Shown: positions 7,775-16,851, numbered from the stretch's first letter. The stretch: 64,000 nucleotides of DNA from an uncultured Oscillospiraceae bacterium (GCA_934622035.1 CAKTVG010000003.1:1-64000), one strand, 5' to 3'. Program-made: numbers and translations. Notes: generated by a model from the letters alone, not told the origin.

Positions 7775-9043
7775 TTACCAGTTTAACTGCTCCCAACCGC
7801 TGCCGTCAAGGCGGACGCGGTAGAGATCGTTGTTATATGTATAGTAGAGATAGCCGTCGCCGGGATAGCTGAGATTGTTGCCCCAGTCGTTGTTGATCGT
7901 CGTATGCACGCCGTCCTTCAGGGTCTGCATGCCCCGTTTGGTGTTGAGGTCCGTGTAATTCGAGAGGATCGTCCCGTCCTCCAGGAAGATCAGATCGCTG
8001 ACGCTCACCTGCGCCACGCCGTCCGGATTGACAGTGAAGTCAAACTCCTCCGGCTCGTAGCCGTTGGCCGGGCTGTAGCGGCGAAGATAGCCCACCTGAT
8101 AGGAGACGAAGTTTCCCTTCCCGTCGGAATAGAAATCCGCGCCGCCGTACTGCTGCAATCCCTCAGGCGCCGCAGTAACTGCCGCACCGTCACAGAGATA
8201 CAGTGTTTTTGTGGAATAGTCCTTCATCAGGATTACATCGTCCGTATAGGCAATGATGGCGCAGGCCTGCGTGTTCGGGTTGTCGATCTCAGTATGGTAG
8301 AGCAGCTCTCTCTGCCAGAGATCCAGATGGAACGCCCAGAGCTCGGAATAGAATGTATACGTCGAGGCGCTCTGCTGGTCATAGTCTATCGTGGTGAAAT
8401 AGACGACGTTGTCCCGCACGACAAAGGTGTTGAAGTATTCGCCGTCGAAATTGGGCATGATGTGGGTCACCGTTTCCGCCCCGCTGCCGTCCGTGCGGAC
8501 GCGCGAGAGCTGCGTGGTGTACATGCGCATTCCGCCGACGACATCCCTCTGATAGAAGGAGGTGAAATAGACCCAGTCGCCGACGATCTGAATTTCATAC
8601 AGCGTGCCGAATTGTTCCTTCAGATTGTCCAGCAGCACAACAGCATCTCCCGCGCTGCCGCCGACCGGAATTTTCTTGATGGCATTGCCGCCGACATAAT
8701 ATAGCCAGCTGCCCTGCCGCTTGACCGGGCTGTAGCCGCACTCGTCAAAGCCGAGGCGATAGCGCCCGAGGTGCGGCACCCCGTGTTTGGAGGTCGTGTT
8801 CTTCTCCTCCTCAACAACAACCGGCGGCATTGTTTCCTCCGGCTGGGTATCCGCAGGTTCCTCCGCCGGCTGCGGCTCCTCCGTTTCGGCAGGCTCCGTC
8901 TGTTGGGTGGAACCGGTGCTGCGCGTGGCAGGTCGATTTGAGTTGCCGCCGGGCAGCCGGACGTCCGAAGCACCGCAGCCCACCAAGGCGCAGAGCAGCG
9001 CCAGCAGCAAGGTCAAACATATGCAGGATTTCAAAGCGCTCAT
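7775..9043 (-). CDS. Lipoprotein with DUF5050-like beta-propeller
   Basis: A 422-residue exported lipoprotein of unknown role. From ATG at 9043 it has a signal peptide with lipobox LVGC, then a Thr/Glu/Pro-rich linker (about residues 35-75). A repetitive domain follows in which motifs such as GDWVYFTSF, DNVVYFTT and GDGYLYYTYNNDLYRVR recur, as in DUF5050 propellers. The last residues (NNDLYRVRLDGSGWEQLNW) are a typical propeller strand. The start at 9043 has GAGGGA just upstream; a start at 9064 would lack a proper signal peptide. It lies 56 bases after the CarD-type gene, so the two may be co-transcribed. Confidence 0.75.
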   Translation of the reverse strand: MSALKSCICLTLLLALLCALVGCGASDVRLPGGNSNRPATRSTGSTQQTEPAETEEPQPAEEPADTQPEETMPPVVVEEEKNTTSKHGVPHLGRYRLGFDECGYSPVKRQGSWLYYVGGNAIKKIPVGGSAGDAVVLLDNLKEQFGTLYEIQIVGDWVYFTSFYQRDVVGGMRMYTTQLSRVRTDGSGAETVTHIMPNFDGEYFNTFVVRDNVVYFTTIDYDQQSASTYTFYSELWAFHLDLWQRELLYHTEIDNPNTQACAIIAYTDDVILMKDYSTKTLYLCDGAAVTAAPEGLQQYGGADFYSDGKGNFVSYQVGYLRRYSPANGYEPEEFDFTVNPDGVAQVSVSDLIFLEDGTILSNYTDLNTKRGMQTLKDGVHTTINNDWGNNLSYPGDGYLYYTYNNDLYRVRLDGSGWEQLNW

Positions 9044-9099
9044 TTTTCCCTCTTTCCCCGGCATAGCTTTGCCGATCCCTTATTTATGCGGTTCTGCCG

Positions 9100-9627
9100 T
9101 CAGCCTGCGGCGATTGCCGTATTCTCGCCCGCCTCAATGCGGCTGCGGATATAAGCAGGCACCTCCTGCTGCGGGATGGCCAGCACGAGTGCAAACTCAT
9201 CATGCAGCAGCTTCTCCGCCTCGCGCAGGAGCTGATCATCCCCGCTGCGCAGCTGCCGCCCCGCTGTGCGGAGCTGCTGGCGGCGCAGATACAGCGTGCG
9301 GATCATGCGCACAATGCGGCAGCGGTCGCCGCTCGCCAGAATTTCGCCGTAGACCGTGCGCCGCTCGTTTGGATCGTCCACCCAGGGGACGTCCTCCAGC
9401 ACCACCGCGCCGAGCAGGCTGTCGATCTCCTGCGCGGAAAGGAGCCTGCGCATGCGCGCCACGAGCTTCTCATTGTCCACGGGCACATAAATCGTTGCGC
9501 TTTCGCGGTAAACCGGCTTGAGCACATAATAGTTTTCCCGCGTTCTGCCAACCTTCATTTCCCGGATTTCTGCAATTCTGCAAACACCCTCCGTGCCATA
9601 CAGCACCGTTTCTCCGCAGTGAAACAT
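9100..9627 (-). CDS. CarD family transcriptional regulator
   Basis: The 175-residue protein begins MFHCGETVLYGTEGVCRI, the RNA-polymerase-interacting Tudor-like fold of CarD/CdnL/TRCF proteins. A helical C-terminal part follows (about residues 80-175), rich in Arg and Leu. CarD proteins bind the RNA polymerase beta subunit and stabilise open promoter complexes. The start at 9627 follows GGAAGGGAG; an upstream in-frame start at 9702 would include the promoter. Own promoter at 9658-9687. Which promoters it acts on is not visible. Confidence 0.85.
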   Translation of the reverse strand: MFHCGETVLYGTEGVCRIAEIREMKVGRTRENYYVLKPVYRESATIYVPVDNEKLVARMRRLLSAQEIDSLLGAVVLEDVPWVDDPNERRTVYGEILASGDRCRIVRMIRTLYLRRQQLRTAGRQLRSGDDQLLREAEKLLHDEFALVLAIPQQEVPAYIRSRIEAGENTAIAAG

Positions 9628-9657
9628 CGTTTTCGCTCCCTTCCTGATTCTATTTGT

Positions 9658-9687
9658 ATTATACCATACTTTTCCAACATTTGTCAT
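9658..9687 (-). promoter_or_regulatory. Sigma-A promoter for the CarD-type gene
   Basis: On the minus strand the -10 is a perfect TATAAT (9658-9663). The -35 ATGACA (9682-9687) lies 18 bases upstream, a slightly long spacing. Confidence 0.6.
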
Positions 9688-9710
9688 GGACAAAATCCAC
9701 AAATTTCAAA

Positions 9711-9754
9711 AAAATCCGGCGAGAAGGCCATCTTTGACCTTCTCGCCGGATTTT
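9711..9754. terminator. Terminator downstream of the small metal-binding gene
   Basis: A 17-bp stem (9711-9727 with 9738-9754, core TCCGGCGAGAAGG) has A-run on one side and T-run on the other. It can work in both directions but mainly serves the minus-strand gene ending at 9767. Confidence 0.85.
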
Positions 9755-9766
9755 TTGCCGCTTTTC

Positions 9767-9955
9767 TCAGAGCACCTGATAGCCCGCCGCGGTGACCGCC
9801 TGGCGCAGCTGCTCCTCCGTCGCCGTGCCGGTGACCTCGGCGCTCTTGTTTTCCAGGCTGACCTCGACCGTCTCCACGCCGGGCACCGCCTTGAGCGCCT
9901 TTTCCACGCGGGTACGGCAGTGGCCGCACATCATTCCCTGAATTTTCAGTGTCAT
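9767..9955 (-). CDS. CopZ-like heavy-metal-associated protein
   Basis: A 62-residue cytoplasmic HMA-domain protein with the metal-binding motif GMMCGHC (residues 7-13) and the beta-alpha-beta pattern of copper chaperones, ending GYQVL. Such proteins deliver Cu(I) to exporters or repressors. No copper ATPase or CsoR-type regulator lies nearby, so its partner is elsewhere. Has its own promoter and terminator. Confidence 0.85.
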   Translation of the reverse strand: MTLKIQGMMCGHCRTRVEKALKAVPGVETVEVSLENKSAEVTGTATEEQLRQAVTAAGYQVL

Positions 9956-9990
9956 GGTTCGTATCTCCCTTCGGATGATCTTATGTATAT

Positions 9991-10019
9991 ATAGTATCTC
10001 CGCATCGCTGCTTTGTCAA
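9991..10019 (-). promoter_or_regulatory. Sigma-A promoter for the HMA protein gene
   Basis: On the minus strand a perfect -35 TTGACA (10014-10019), a 17-base spacer and a -10 TACTAT (9991-9996). The TTGACA lies 4 bases before the divergent plus-strand -35 at 10023. Confidence 0.75.
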
Positions 10020-10022
10020 TCC

Positions 10023-10051
10023 TTGCTTTTTCGGGGATTTTACGATATGAT
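10023..10051 (+). promoter_or_regulatory. Sigma-A promoter for the pseudouridine synthase gene
   Basis: A -35 TTGCTT (10023-10028), 17 bases and a -10 TATGAT (10046-10051), only about 16 bases before the start codon. It is back to back with the minus-strand HMA promoter. Confidence 0.65.
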
Positions 10052-10067
10052 AGCGCAGGTGATATAA

Positions 10068-10721
10068 ATGGAACTGATTTATGAAGACGCGCAGCTGCTC
10101 GTCTGCTACAAGCCGCAGGGGGTACTCTCTGCCGCAGACGCTTCCGGCAAGCCCAGCATGACAAGCCTTCTGGCGCCGCGCACGGTCTACCCCGTCCACC
10201 GGCTCGACCGCGAGGCCTGCGGTCTGATGGTTTTTGCGAAAACGCAGGCCTGCGCCGCCGCGCTGTCTGCCGCAATGCAGCAGGGCGCATTTCAGAAGGA
10301 ATACCTGGCGCTCTGCGAGGGCACACCGCCGGTCTCCGGCGTGTGGGAGGACCTTCTCTACCACGACCGGACGAAAAACAAAACCTACGTCGTCAAGCGC
10401 CGACGCGCAGGCGTCCGCGAGGCGAAGCTCGCCTACCGTGTCCTCTATTCTGCTGCCGGGCAGACGCTCGCCGCCGTGCGGCTTTTCACCGGCCGGACGC
10501 ATCAGATTCGCGTGCAGTTTGCCTCACGCGGCTTTCCGCTCAAGGGTGACCGAAAATACGGCGCAGCCTCCGCCGGGCCGCTCATGCTCTGCTCCTGGGG
10601 TCTCTCCTTCCCGGAAAGCGGAGAAAATCGCGCATTTTCCCTGCCGGAAGAGCTGCTTCCGCCGGAGATTGCGGCAATTGTGCGCAATCCCGCTTGTAAA
10701 ACGGAGCGATCCGTACTATAA
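10068..10721 (+). CDS. RluA family pseudouridine synthase
   Basis: Isomerises specific uridines in rRNA or tRNA to pseudouridine. The 217-residue protein contains the catalytic signature HRLDREACGL (44-53, Asp47 catalytic) and the conserved TGRTHQIRVQ segment. It has no N-terminal S4 domain, so it resembles the small RluA/TruC-like members. AGGTGAT precedes the ATG. The target RNA cannot be told from the sequence. Confidence 0.9.
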   Translation: MELIYEDAQLLVCYKPQGVLSAADASGKPSMTSLLAPRTVYPVHRLDREACGLMVFAKTQACAAALSAAMQQGAFQKEYLALCEGTPPVSGVWEDLLYHDRTKNKTYVVKRRRAGVREAKLAYRVLYSAAGQTLAAVRLFTGRTHQIRVQFASRGFPLKGDRKYGAASAGPLMLCSWGLSFPESGENRAFSLPEELLPPEIAAIVRNPACKTERSVL

Positions 10722-10722
10722 T
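10694..10722 (+). promoter_or_regulatory. Sigma-A promoter for murC
   Basis: A -35 TTGTAA (10694-10699), 17 bases and a perfect -10 TATAAT (10717-10722). It overlaps the stop codon of the preceding pseudouridine synthase gene. Confidence 0.7.
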
Positions 10723-10752
10723 GAAAATAACATTTTTGTTGGGGGAATTCCT

Positions 10753-12117
10753 ATGGCAAATATCCGCAAACGTTTAGACAAATACCTTCTTCCGGGCAAG
10801 CATATCCACCTCATCGGCATCGGCGGCGTGTCCATGCGCCCGCTGGGCCTGGTTCTTCGGGACAAGGGCATGATCGTCACCGGTTCTGATATGAACGCCT
10901 CTGTCTCCACGGACGAGCTGATTGCCAAGGGCATCACAGTTCACATCGGTCACCGCCCGGAAAACATTGAGGGCGCGGACTGCATCATCCGCACCGCCGC
11001 GGCACACAACGACAATCCCGAGATCGCCGCCGCCCGCGCACAGGGCATTCCCGTTTTCGAGCGCGCACAGGCCTGGGGGCTGATTATGCGCGAGTATAAA
11101 AACGCCATCTGCATCTCCGGCACGCATGGCAAGACGACCACCACCTCCATGATCACCCACATCTTTATGGAAGCGCAGCGCGACCCCACCGTCATGCTCG
11201 GCGGCTATCTTCCCCTGCTGCACGCCGGCCACCGCGTCGGCAGCGGCGATACCATCATCATGGAAAGCTGCGAATACTGCGACTCCTTCCTGAATTTCTA
11301 TCCCACCGTGGCCATCATCAATAACATTGAGGCCGACCATCTGGATTATTTCAAGGATTTGGAAGCCGTCGAGCGCTCCTTCCGCAAATTTGCCGGACTC
11401 GTGCCGCGCACAGGCTATGTCATTGCCAACGGCGACGACGCAAACACCGTCAAAACGCTTGCCGACCTGCACTATATCTCCTTCGGCATTGCTCCCACAA
11501 ACGACGTTCATGCGGAAAATCTCTCCGAGGATTTCCGTTCCTTCGATATCTACTGCTTCGGCAAGCTCTATACCCATGTGCACCTGAACGTCTACGGGCG
11601 GCACAATGTCTATAACGCGCTCGCCGCAGCCGCCGCATCCTACGTCATGAGCGTGGACGGCGAGTCTGTCGCACTGGGTCTCGCCTCCTTCACCGGCGCA
11701 GGCCGCCGCATGGAATTCAAGGGTCGCTATCACGGCGCGGATATCTATGACGATTACGCCCACCACCCCGGCGAGCTGCACGCGCTCATCGACGCGGTGA
11801 AAACCATGGGCTACAAGCGCATCATTCTCGCCTTCCAGCCTCACACCTACACGCGCACCAAGGCGCTGTTCGATGACTTCGTCCGCGAGCTGAAGCGTGT
11901 GGACGTCGCCGTGCTGGCGGAGATCTATGCCGCACGCGAACAGAATACCATCGGCATCTCCTCCCGCGACCTTGCGCGGCAGGTGCCGAACGCCGTCTAT
12001 TTTGAAACGCTTCCCGAGGTCAGCGCGCATCTGCGCTCCATCGCCTCAGAGGGAGACATCATCCTCACCGTCGGCGCAGGCGATATCTACAAAGCGGGCG
12101 AAGCCCTGCTGAAATAA
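10753..12117 (+). CDS. murC: UDP-N-acetylmuramate-L-alanine ligase
   Basis: ATP-dependent addition of L-alanine to UDP-MurNAc in peptidoglycan precursor synthesis. The 454-residue protein has the N-terminal UDP-binding glycine motif GIGGVSMRPLG (about 22-32), the Mur-ligase P-loop SGTHGKTTTT (122-131) and DDYAHHPGE in the C-terminal domain. The start is ATG at 10753 after GGGGGAA. A long in-frame extension to 10234 overlaps the preceding gene and is not coding. Confidence 0.96.
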   Translation: MANIRKRLDKYLLPGKHIHLIGIGGVSMRPLGLVLRDKGMIVTGSDMNASVSTDELIAKGITVHIGHRPENIEGADCIIRTAAAHNDNPEIAAARAQGIPVFERAQAWGLIMREYKNAICISGTHGKTTTTSMITHIFMEAQRDPTVMLGGYLPLLHAGHRVGSGDTIIMESCEYCDSFLNFYPTVAIINNIEADHLDYFKDLEAVERSFRKFAGLVPRTGYVIANGDDANTVKTLADLHYISFGIAPTNDVHAENLSEDFRSFDIYCFGKLYTHVHLNVYGRHNVYNALAAAAASYVMSVDGESVALGLASFTGAGRRMEFKGRYHGADIYDDYAHHPGELHALIDAVKTMGYKRIILAFQPHTYTRTKALFDDFVRELKRVDVAVLAEIYAAREQNTIGISSRDLARQVPNAVYFETLPEVSAHLRSIASEGDIILTVGAGDIYKAGEALLK

Positions 12118-12170
12118 TCCTCCACGCGCCCCCGAAAGGGAAACTCCCGAAAAACAAGTGAGGTGCCGTT

Positions 12171-15026
12171 ATGAAAAAGAAATTTCTCGCCCTCCTGCTC
12201 GTTCTCTGCCTGCTCCCGCTGCCCGCCTGCGCCAAAAAAGAGGCCGAGCAGCAGAGCTTCCAGTCGCTGAGCGGGCAATTCACCACCCGCATCGTTGAAG
12301 ACGTGCAGGACGCGCGCATCGCCGTGCGCGAGGTCTTCGACGCACTCGGCATAGGCGGCGATATCGAGCTGTCCGAGGGCACGCGCAGCGACGTGCTGGG
12401 CAACTCCTACTACCGCTTTGCGCAGGAATACGACGGATTGCCGGTCTACGGCCGCAGCGTCGTTTACGGCGCGGACAGCAGCGGCAGCGCAATTCTTCTC
12501 TCCGGCAACTACGCGCCGCTTTCCGGTCTGCGCACGGAACCGCGCCTGTCCAAGGAAGAGGCCGAGGCGGCGCTGGAGGAGCAAGGTTACACCGCTGCAA
12601 GCTGCGAGGGGCTGCAAATCTACTCCCTCTACGACAGCAAGCCCGCGCTTGCATGGGGCTTCCTTGCCGAGACGGAGGACGACTGCCTGCGCTGCTTCGT
12701 CTCCGCCGACACCGGCAAGCTGCTGGCGCAGTTTTCGCTGATTTTCACCGATGAGGAACGCCTTCACGACGCCCTTAACGACTATAATTTTTCTCTCTAC
12801 GATGTAGAAGATAAAACAATTGTCGTAGAAAAATCAATTACGCTGGACCATTCGGATTCGGATAATCAGTATACGTTCACCATGACCGTAAAAGACAGCA
12901 CGGGCGAAGAGGAAGTTATCTCTACCGTTTCTCCCCTGACGACGCTGCCATTTCCGCAAAAAGCGTCCGAGCTTTTGTCCAATGCAGTACTTACCTATGA
13001 ATTCTATCAGGAATTCTTCTCCCGTGAGGGCTTCAACGGAAAGAACGGTCAAACACACCTTGCTGTAAATGATCATAAATACGGCGATGTAAAAAACGCT
13101 TATTCCTGCGCCGGTGGAACCAAGGAGGTTACACTGATTGTGGTTGGAACGAAGTGCGCACCTACTCTGAATTGCGTTGCGCATGAGTTCACACATTCCG
13201 TAGAACAGTCCATCAGCGGCATGGCATATCAGGGAGAATCCGGTGCCTTAATGGAAGGCTACAGTGACATCTTTGGTGAGCTTGTCGAGGACTGGAGTGA
13301 CGGTACCACGGACGGCAACTGCGATTGGATTCACGGAGATCGAAATCTCATCCATCCGGAGGAAAACAACGATCCCTCCATCTATCAGGGCAAAAACTGG
13401 GCTGATACGTCAGCAAACTCTTCTGACAACGGCGGCGTCCATCAAAACAGCACTGTCATCTCCCATCTGGCCTATCTGATGGCCCGCGGCATTGACGGCA
13501 GCGACGCCTATGAGGCGCTGAGCACGTCGGAGCTGGCAAGGCTTTTCTATGAAACGCTCTTCTCCCTGCCCTCGGACTGCACCTTCTCCCAGTTCCGCAC
13601 GCTGCTGGAGCAGACCGCAGAGATTCAGGAGCTGAGCTTCAAAAAGCGGCAGTGCATTTCCGGCGCCTTCTTCCAGGCGGGCATCGGCAGCGCCTCCGTC
13701 ACGCCCGTCTCGAAAACCGTCGCTCTGCGCGTGTTCGGCGTCGACGGCGAGCTTTACTCGGATTACACCGTCCGGCTCATGCAGGGCGACGAGGCCTGGG
13801 TCATCCCCGCGGAAACCATTCTGGAAGAGGGTCTGACCTTCCCGAACGAGGGCGAATACGTCCTATGGATTACGGACGACAACAATCCGGAAAACGCCTC
13901 CATGACATCCCTTTTCGTGTCAAAGCGCAGCGGCGCAAAGGTTCTGACCGTCCGTACAAATTTCGGCGAAGTCCAGCCGGACGGGCCGATCACCCCGCCG
14001 GTCGAATATGTCACGGATGCCTATACCGAGGAGCGCGACGTCAATCTTGAGATATACAACAGCGACACCGGAAACTACGAGCTGACGCCCTATCATTTCA
14101 GTCTGCACCTTCCCAAGGTGGAGCTGGACAGCGAGGACGCCGCAGCGGTCAACCGGGAAATCTACGATGCCTGGTACCCGCAAATTCAGGAATGGTTGGA
14201 TTATGTGGATAACTATGACGGATCTTCCTCCCTCAGCGCATCGTATGAGTGGCGCTGCAACGGCGACATTCTCTCCCTCGTCGCCTGGCTAAACACCGGC
14301 TATGAGCCGTGGACGGACTACTTTGTCTTCAATTTCTCCATCTCCACCGGCAAGCTGCTGGATAACGAGGACGTTATCGCCGCCTCCGCCGTAGAGAATT
14401 ATCGGGACACGCTGCGCCTTGCCGCAGGCTCCGCATTCTTCGACAACCTCGCTGTGGTAGACTACACCTCTGCTGCCGAGCGCTGGGACGAGGGTCACTT
14501 CACGCTTCTGAAGCGCACCATTGCCGACGACAACCTCGACCTGTGCCGTCCCTATCTTGACGGCAGCGGCAAGCTCTGCGCTTTGGCAACCATCTATCAG
14601 CCCGCCGGGAGCAGTTACTACTACACGCTGCTGCACCTGGAGGATTTCACGCCCAACGAGGGTTATCTCGGATATCATCTCTCCCAGGAATCCGGCGGCG
14701 ATCCCGGCTCCGGAACGGAGCCCACCGTGAACTCCTACAGGGATGTCTATCTCGACCTGCTCAGCCGGAATCCTGGCACGACCTACGCACTCTACGACAT
14801 GGACGCGGACGGCATTCCCGAGCTGATCCTGTGCGACGCGCCGCAGCATTACACGGTCTACTCCTTCTATGGCGCAGATGAAGCGCTCTGCGGTTCCTTC
14901 TCCGCCTATCCGGGCGCGGTCTATGTCTATCCCGACGGCGGCATCGCCGTGCACAGCGGCGGCATGGGCGGCATGCGTCTGGAATACCTCGACCGTTTCG
15001 CGCTGGAAAACGCCGCGCTGGTGTAG
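12171..15026 (+). CDS. Secreted M4 (thermolysin-type) metalloprotease lipoprotein, 3' end interrupted
   Basis: A 951-residue exported zinc protease. Order: signal peptide with lipobox LPAC (Cys20); thermolysin propeptide (about 30-200); M4 catalytic domain with HEFTH (338-342), the third zinc ligand Glu362 in GALMEGYSD, and GGVHQN (421-426) matching the catalytic His of thermolysin. After that come a beta-rich region and a C-terminal module with the phrase YALYDMDADGIPELIL that recurs in clostridial surface proteins. Translation stops at TAG (15024-15026), but the same frame reads on for 36 plausible codons to TGA at 15135. The stretch from about 12780 to 13480 is visibly less GC-rich than both flanks. 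Substrate unknown. Confidence 0.88.
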   Translation: MKKKFLALLLVLCLLPLPACAKKEAEQQSFQSLSGQFTTRIVEDVQDARIAVREVFDALGIGGDIELSEGTRSDVLGNSYYRFAQEYDGLPVYGRSVVYGADSSGSAILLSGNYAPLSGLRTEPRLSKEEAEAALEEQGYTAASCEGLQIYSLYDSKPALAWGFLAETEDDCLRCFVSADTGKLLAQFSLIFTDEERLHDALNDYNFSLYDVEDKTIVVEKSITLDHSDSDNQYTFTMTVKDSTGEEEVISTVSPLTTLPFPQKASELLSNAVLTYEFYQEFFSREGFNGKNGQTHLAVNDHKYGDVKNAYSCAGGTKEVTLIVVGTKCAPTLNCVAHEFTHSVEQSISGMAYQGESGALMEGYSDIFGELVEDWSDGTTDGNCDWIHGDRNLIHPEENNDPSIYQGKNWADTSANSSDNGGVHQNSTVISHLAYLMARGIDGSDAYEALSTSELARLFYETLFSLPSDCTFSQFRTLLEQTAEIQELSFKKRQCISGAFFQAGIGSASVTPVSKTVALRVFGVDGELYSDYTVRLMQGDEAWVIPAETILEEGLTFPNEGEYVLWITDDNNPENASMTSLFVSKRSGAKVLTVRTNFGEVQPDGPITPPVEYVTDAYTEERDVNLEIYNSDTGNYELTPYHFSLHLPKVELDSEDAAAVNREIYDAWYPQIQEWLDYVDNYDGSSSLSASYEWRCNGDILSLVAWLNTGYEPWTDYFVFNFSISTGKLLDNEDVIAASAVENYRDTLRLAAGSAFFDNLAVVDYTSAAERWDEGHFTLLKRTIADDNLDLCRPYLDGSGKLCALATIYQPAGSSYYYTLLHLEDFTPNEGYLGYHLSQESGGDPGSGTEPTVNSYRDVYLDLLSRNPGTTYALYDMDADGIPELILCDAPQHYTVYSFYGADEALCGSFSAYPGAVYVYPDGGIAVHSGGMGGMRLEYLDRFALENAALV

Positions 15027-15137
15027 CAGCCGCTTGCCAGCACGGAAGAGATTTCCTCCGACGCGCTTCAGGCAATGATCGCTTCCTACCAGATGATTCC
15101 CTTCTATGATGCGAGCGACCCCGCGCCGCTCGGCTGA
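15027..15137 (+). pseudogene. In-frame continuation of the M4 protease beyond a TAG stop
   Basis: Directly after the TAG the same frame continues QPLASTEEISSDALQAMIAS and on to PAPLG, then TGA, with codon use like the upstream gene. This looks like the original C-terminus of the protease, separated by a single nonsense change (CAG to TAG would restore Gln) or by readthrough. It has no start codon or ribosome binding site of its own. Confidence 0.65.
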
Positions 15138-15145
15138 TAAGCAAA

Positions 15146-15177
15146 AAAACTCCGAGGCAGCCGCCTCGGAGTTTTGC
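15146..15177. terminator. Bidirectional terminator between the M4 protease and trpB2
   Basis: A 13-bp stem AAAACTCCGAGGC (15146-15158) with its complement at 15163-15175 and a four-base loop. A-run and T-run flanks let it serve both converging genes. Confidence 0.85.
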
Positions 15178-15186
15178 CGTTTTTTC

Positions 15187-16557
15187 TCAGTCCACCTTGG
15201 GCAGATGGGAAAGGCTTCTTGCAATGTCCTCGTCCGTGGGGATGGTATCGCTCATCTTGCCGTCGTTGTAGCTCTGGTAGGCATAGAGATCGAAGTAGCC
15301 CGTACCGGTCAGGCCGAAAACGATGGTCTTTTCCTCTCCCGTTTCCTTGCACTTGAGCGCCTCGTCGATGGCAACGCGAATGGCATGGCTGCTCTCGGGT
15401 GCAGGCAGGATGCCCTCGATACGTGCAAAGGTCTCCGCCGCTTCAAACACCTTCGTCTGCTCGACGCTCGTCGCCTCAAGATAGCCGTCGGCGTAGAGCT
15501 GGGAAACGACGCTGCTCATACCGTGATAGCGCAGGCCGCCCGCGTGATTTGCCGAGGGAATGAAGCCGCTGCCCAGCGTGTACATCTTCGCCAGCGGGCA
15601 GACCATGCCGGTGTCGCAGAAGTCATAGGCATACTTGCCTCTCGTAAGGCTCGGGCAGGAGGCAGGCTCCACCGCGATGATGCGCATATCCGCCTCGCCG
15701 CGCAGCTTCTGACCGACAAAGGGTGCAATCAGGCCGCCGAGATTTGAGCCGCCGCCCGCGCAGCCGATGATGATATCCGGCTTGACGCCGTACTTATCCA
15801 GTGCCGCCTTCGTCTCCAGACCGATGACGGACTGATGCAGCAGCACCTGAGAAAGCACGCTGCCGAGCACATAGCGGTAGCCCTCCGTTGAGGTGGCCGT
15901 TTCCACCGCCTCGGAAATCGCGCAGCCGAGGGAGCCGGTTGTGCCGGGGAACTCTGCGAGAATCTTGCGGCCGACCTGCGTCGTATCGGAGGGAGAAGGC
16001 GTGACCGTCGCGCCGTAGGTGCGCATCACCTCGCGGCGGAAGGGCTTCTGCTCATAGGAGCACTTGACCATGTAGACCTTGCAGTCCAGTCCGAAATAAG
16101 AGCAGGCCATGGAAAGCGCCGTGCCCCACTGACCGGCGCCCGTCTCCGTCGTGACGCCCTTGAGGCCCTGCTTCTTGGCGTAATATGCCTGCGCAATGGC
16201 GGAATTCAGCTTGTGGCTGCCGGAGGTATTGTTGCCCTCAAACTTGTAATAAATCTTTGCAGGCGTGCCCAGCTTTTTTTCCAGGCAATAGGCGCGAACC
16301 AGCGGCGACGGGCGGTACATCTTGTAAAAATCGCGGATCTCCTCCGGAATCTCAATATACGCATGCTCATTGTCCAGCTCCTGCTCCGCCAGCTCGCGGC
16401 AGAAAACGTGCGACAGCTCGTCGAGCGTCATTGGCTGAAGCGTGCTGGGGTTCAGCAGCGGCGCGGGCTTGTTCTTCATATCCGCACGGACGTTGTACCA
16501 TGCCTTCGGCATCTCGGATTCTTCCAGATAGATCTTGTAAGGGATTTGTTCGTTCAT
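15187..16557 (-). CDS. trpB2: TrpB2-type tryptophan synthase beta chain
   Basis: PLP enzyme that joins indole and serine to make tryptophan. The 456-residue protein has the N-terminal extension and spacing of the TrpB2 family rather than the roughly 400-residue TrpB1. The PLP Lys is at 116 in NTSGSHKLNSA, and the phosphate-binding loop is GCAGGGSNLGG. The start at 16557 follows AAAGGAG; an upstream extension to 16674 would cover the T-box terminator. No trpA lies beside it, so it may salvage indole rather than work in a TrpAB complex. It is controlled by a Trp T-box, which supports a role in tryptophan supply. Confidence 0.92.
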   Translation of the reverse strand: MNEQIPYKIYLEESEMPKAWYNVRADMKNKPAPLLNPSTLQPMTLDELSHVFCRELAEQELDNEHAYIEIPEEIRDFYKMYRPSPLVRAYCLEKKLGTPAKIYYKFEGNNTSGSHKLNSAIAQAYYAKKQGLKGVTTETGAGQWGTALSMACSYFGLDCKVYMVKCSYEQKPFRREVMRTYGATVTPSPSDTTQVGRKILAEFPGTTGSLGCAISEAVETATSTEGYRYVLGSVLSQVLLHQSVIGLETKAALDKYGVKPDIIIGCAGGGSNLGGLIAPFVGQKLRGEADMRIIAVEPASCPSLTRGKYAYDFCDTGMVCPLAKMYTLGSGFIPSANHAGGLRYHGMSSVVSQLYADGYLEATSVEQTKVFEAAETFARIEGILPAPESSHAIRVAIDEALKCKETGEEKTIVFGLTGTGYFDLYAYQSYNDGKMSDTIPTDEDIARSLSHLPKVD

Positions 16558-16591
16558 TGCTGTTTCTCCTTTCAGAATGTGGGAGCGGGAG

Positions 16592-16850
16592 AATAAAAAA
16601 ACTCCTGTCCCAGTTGATTTGCTGGGACAGGAGAGAATCCTGCGGTGCCACCCGGCTTGGCGCGATGCGCCCACTTATGCGTACCAATATACGCCGGCTT
16701 TGTTCACGGAGTGCCGCTCCGTCTCACCTACTTGCTTCGGCTCGCCCTCCGATGCCCATTCGAAACACGCTTCCGTACCGCACTCCCACCGCCGGCGGCT
16801 CTCTGTGACTTCTGCCTTGTTTTTACTTACGCATCTTCAACGGTTTTCTG
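16592..16850 (-). ncRNA. T-box leader (tRNA-Trp) upstream of trpB2
   Basis: On the minus strand the T-box core GGTGGCACCGC is followed by a 12-bp terminator stem (16602-16613 with 16622-16633) and a run of seven T. Stem I is closed by GATGC (16831-16835) with GCATC (16751-16755). The loop carries AGTA on the 5' side and GAATGG on the 3' side. This puts TGG, the Trp codon, at the specifier position (16756-16758). Uncharged tRNA-Trp would stabilise the antiterminator and let trpB2 be transcribed. The specifier sits one base closer to the GA motif than in the glyQS-type arrangement. Confidence 0.88.
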
Positions 16851-16851
16851 T

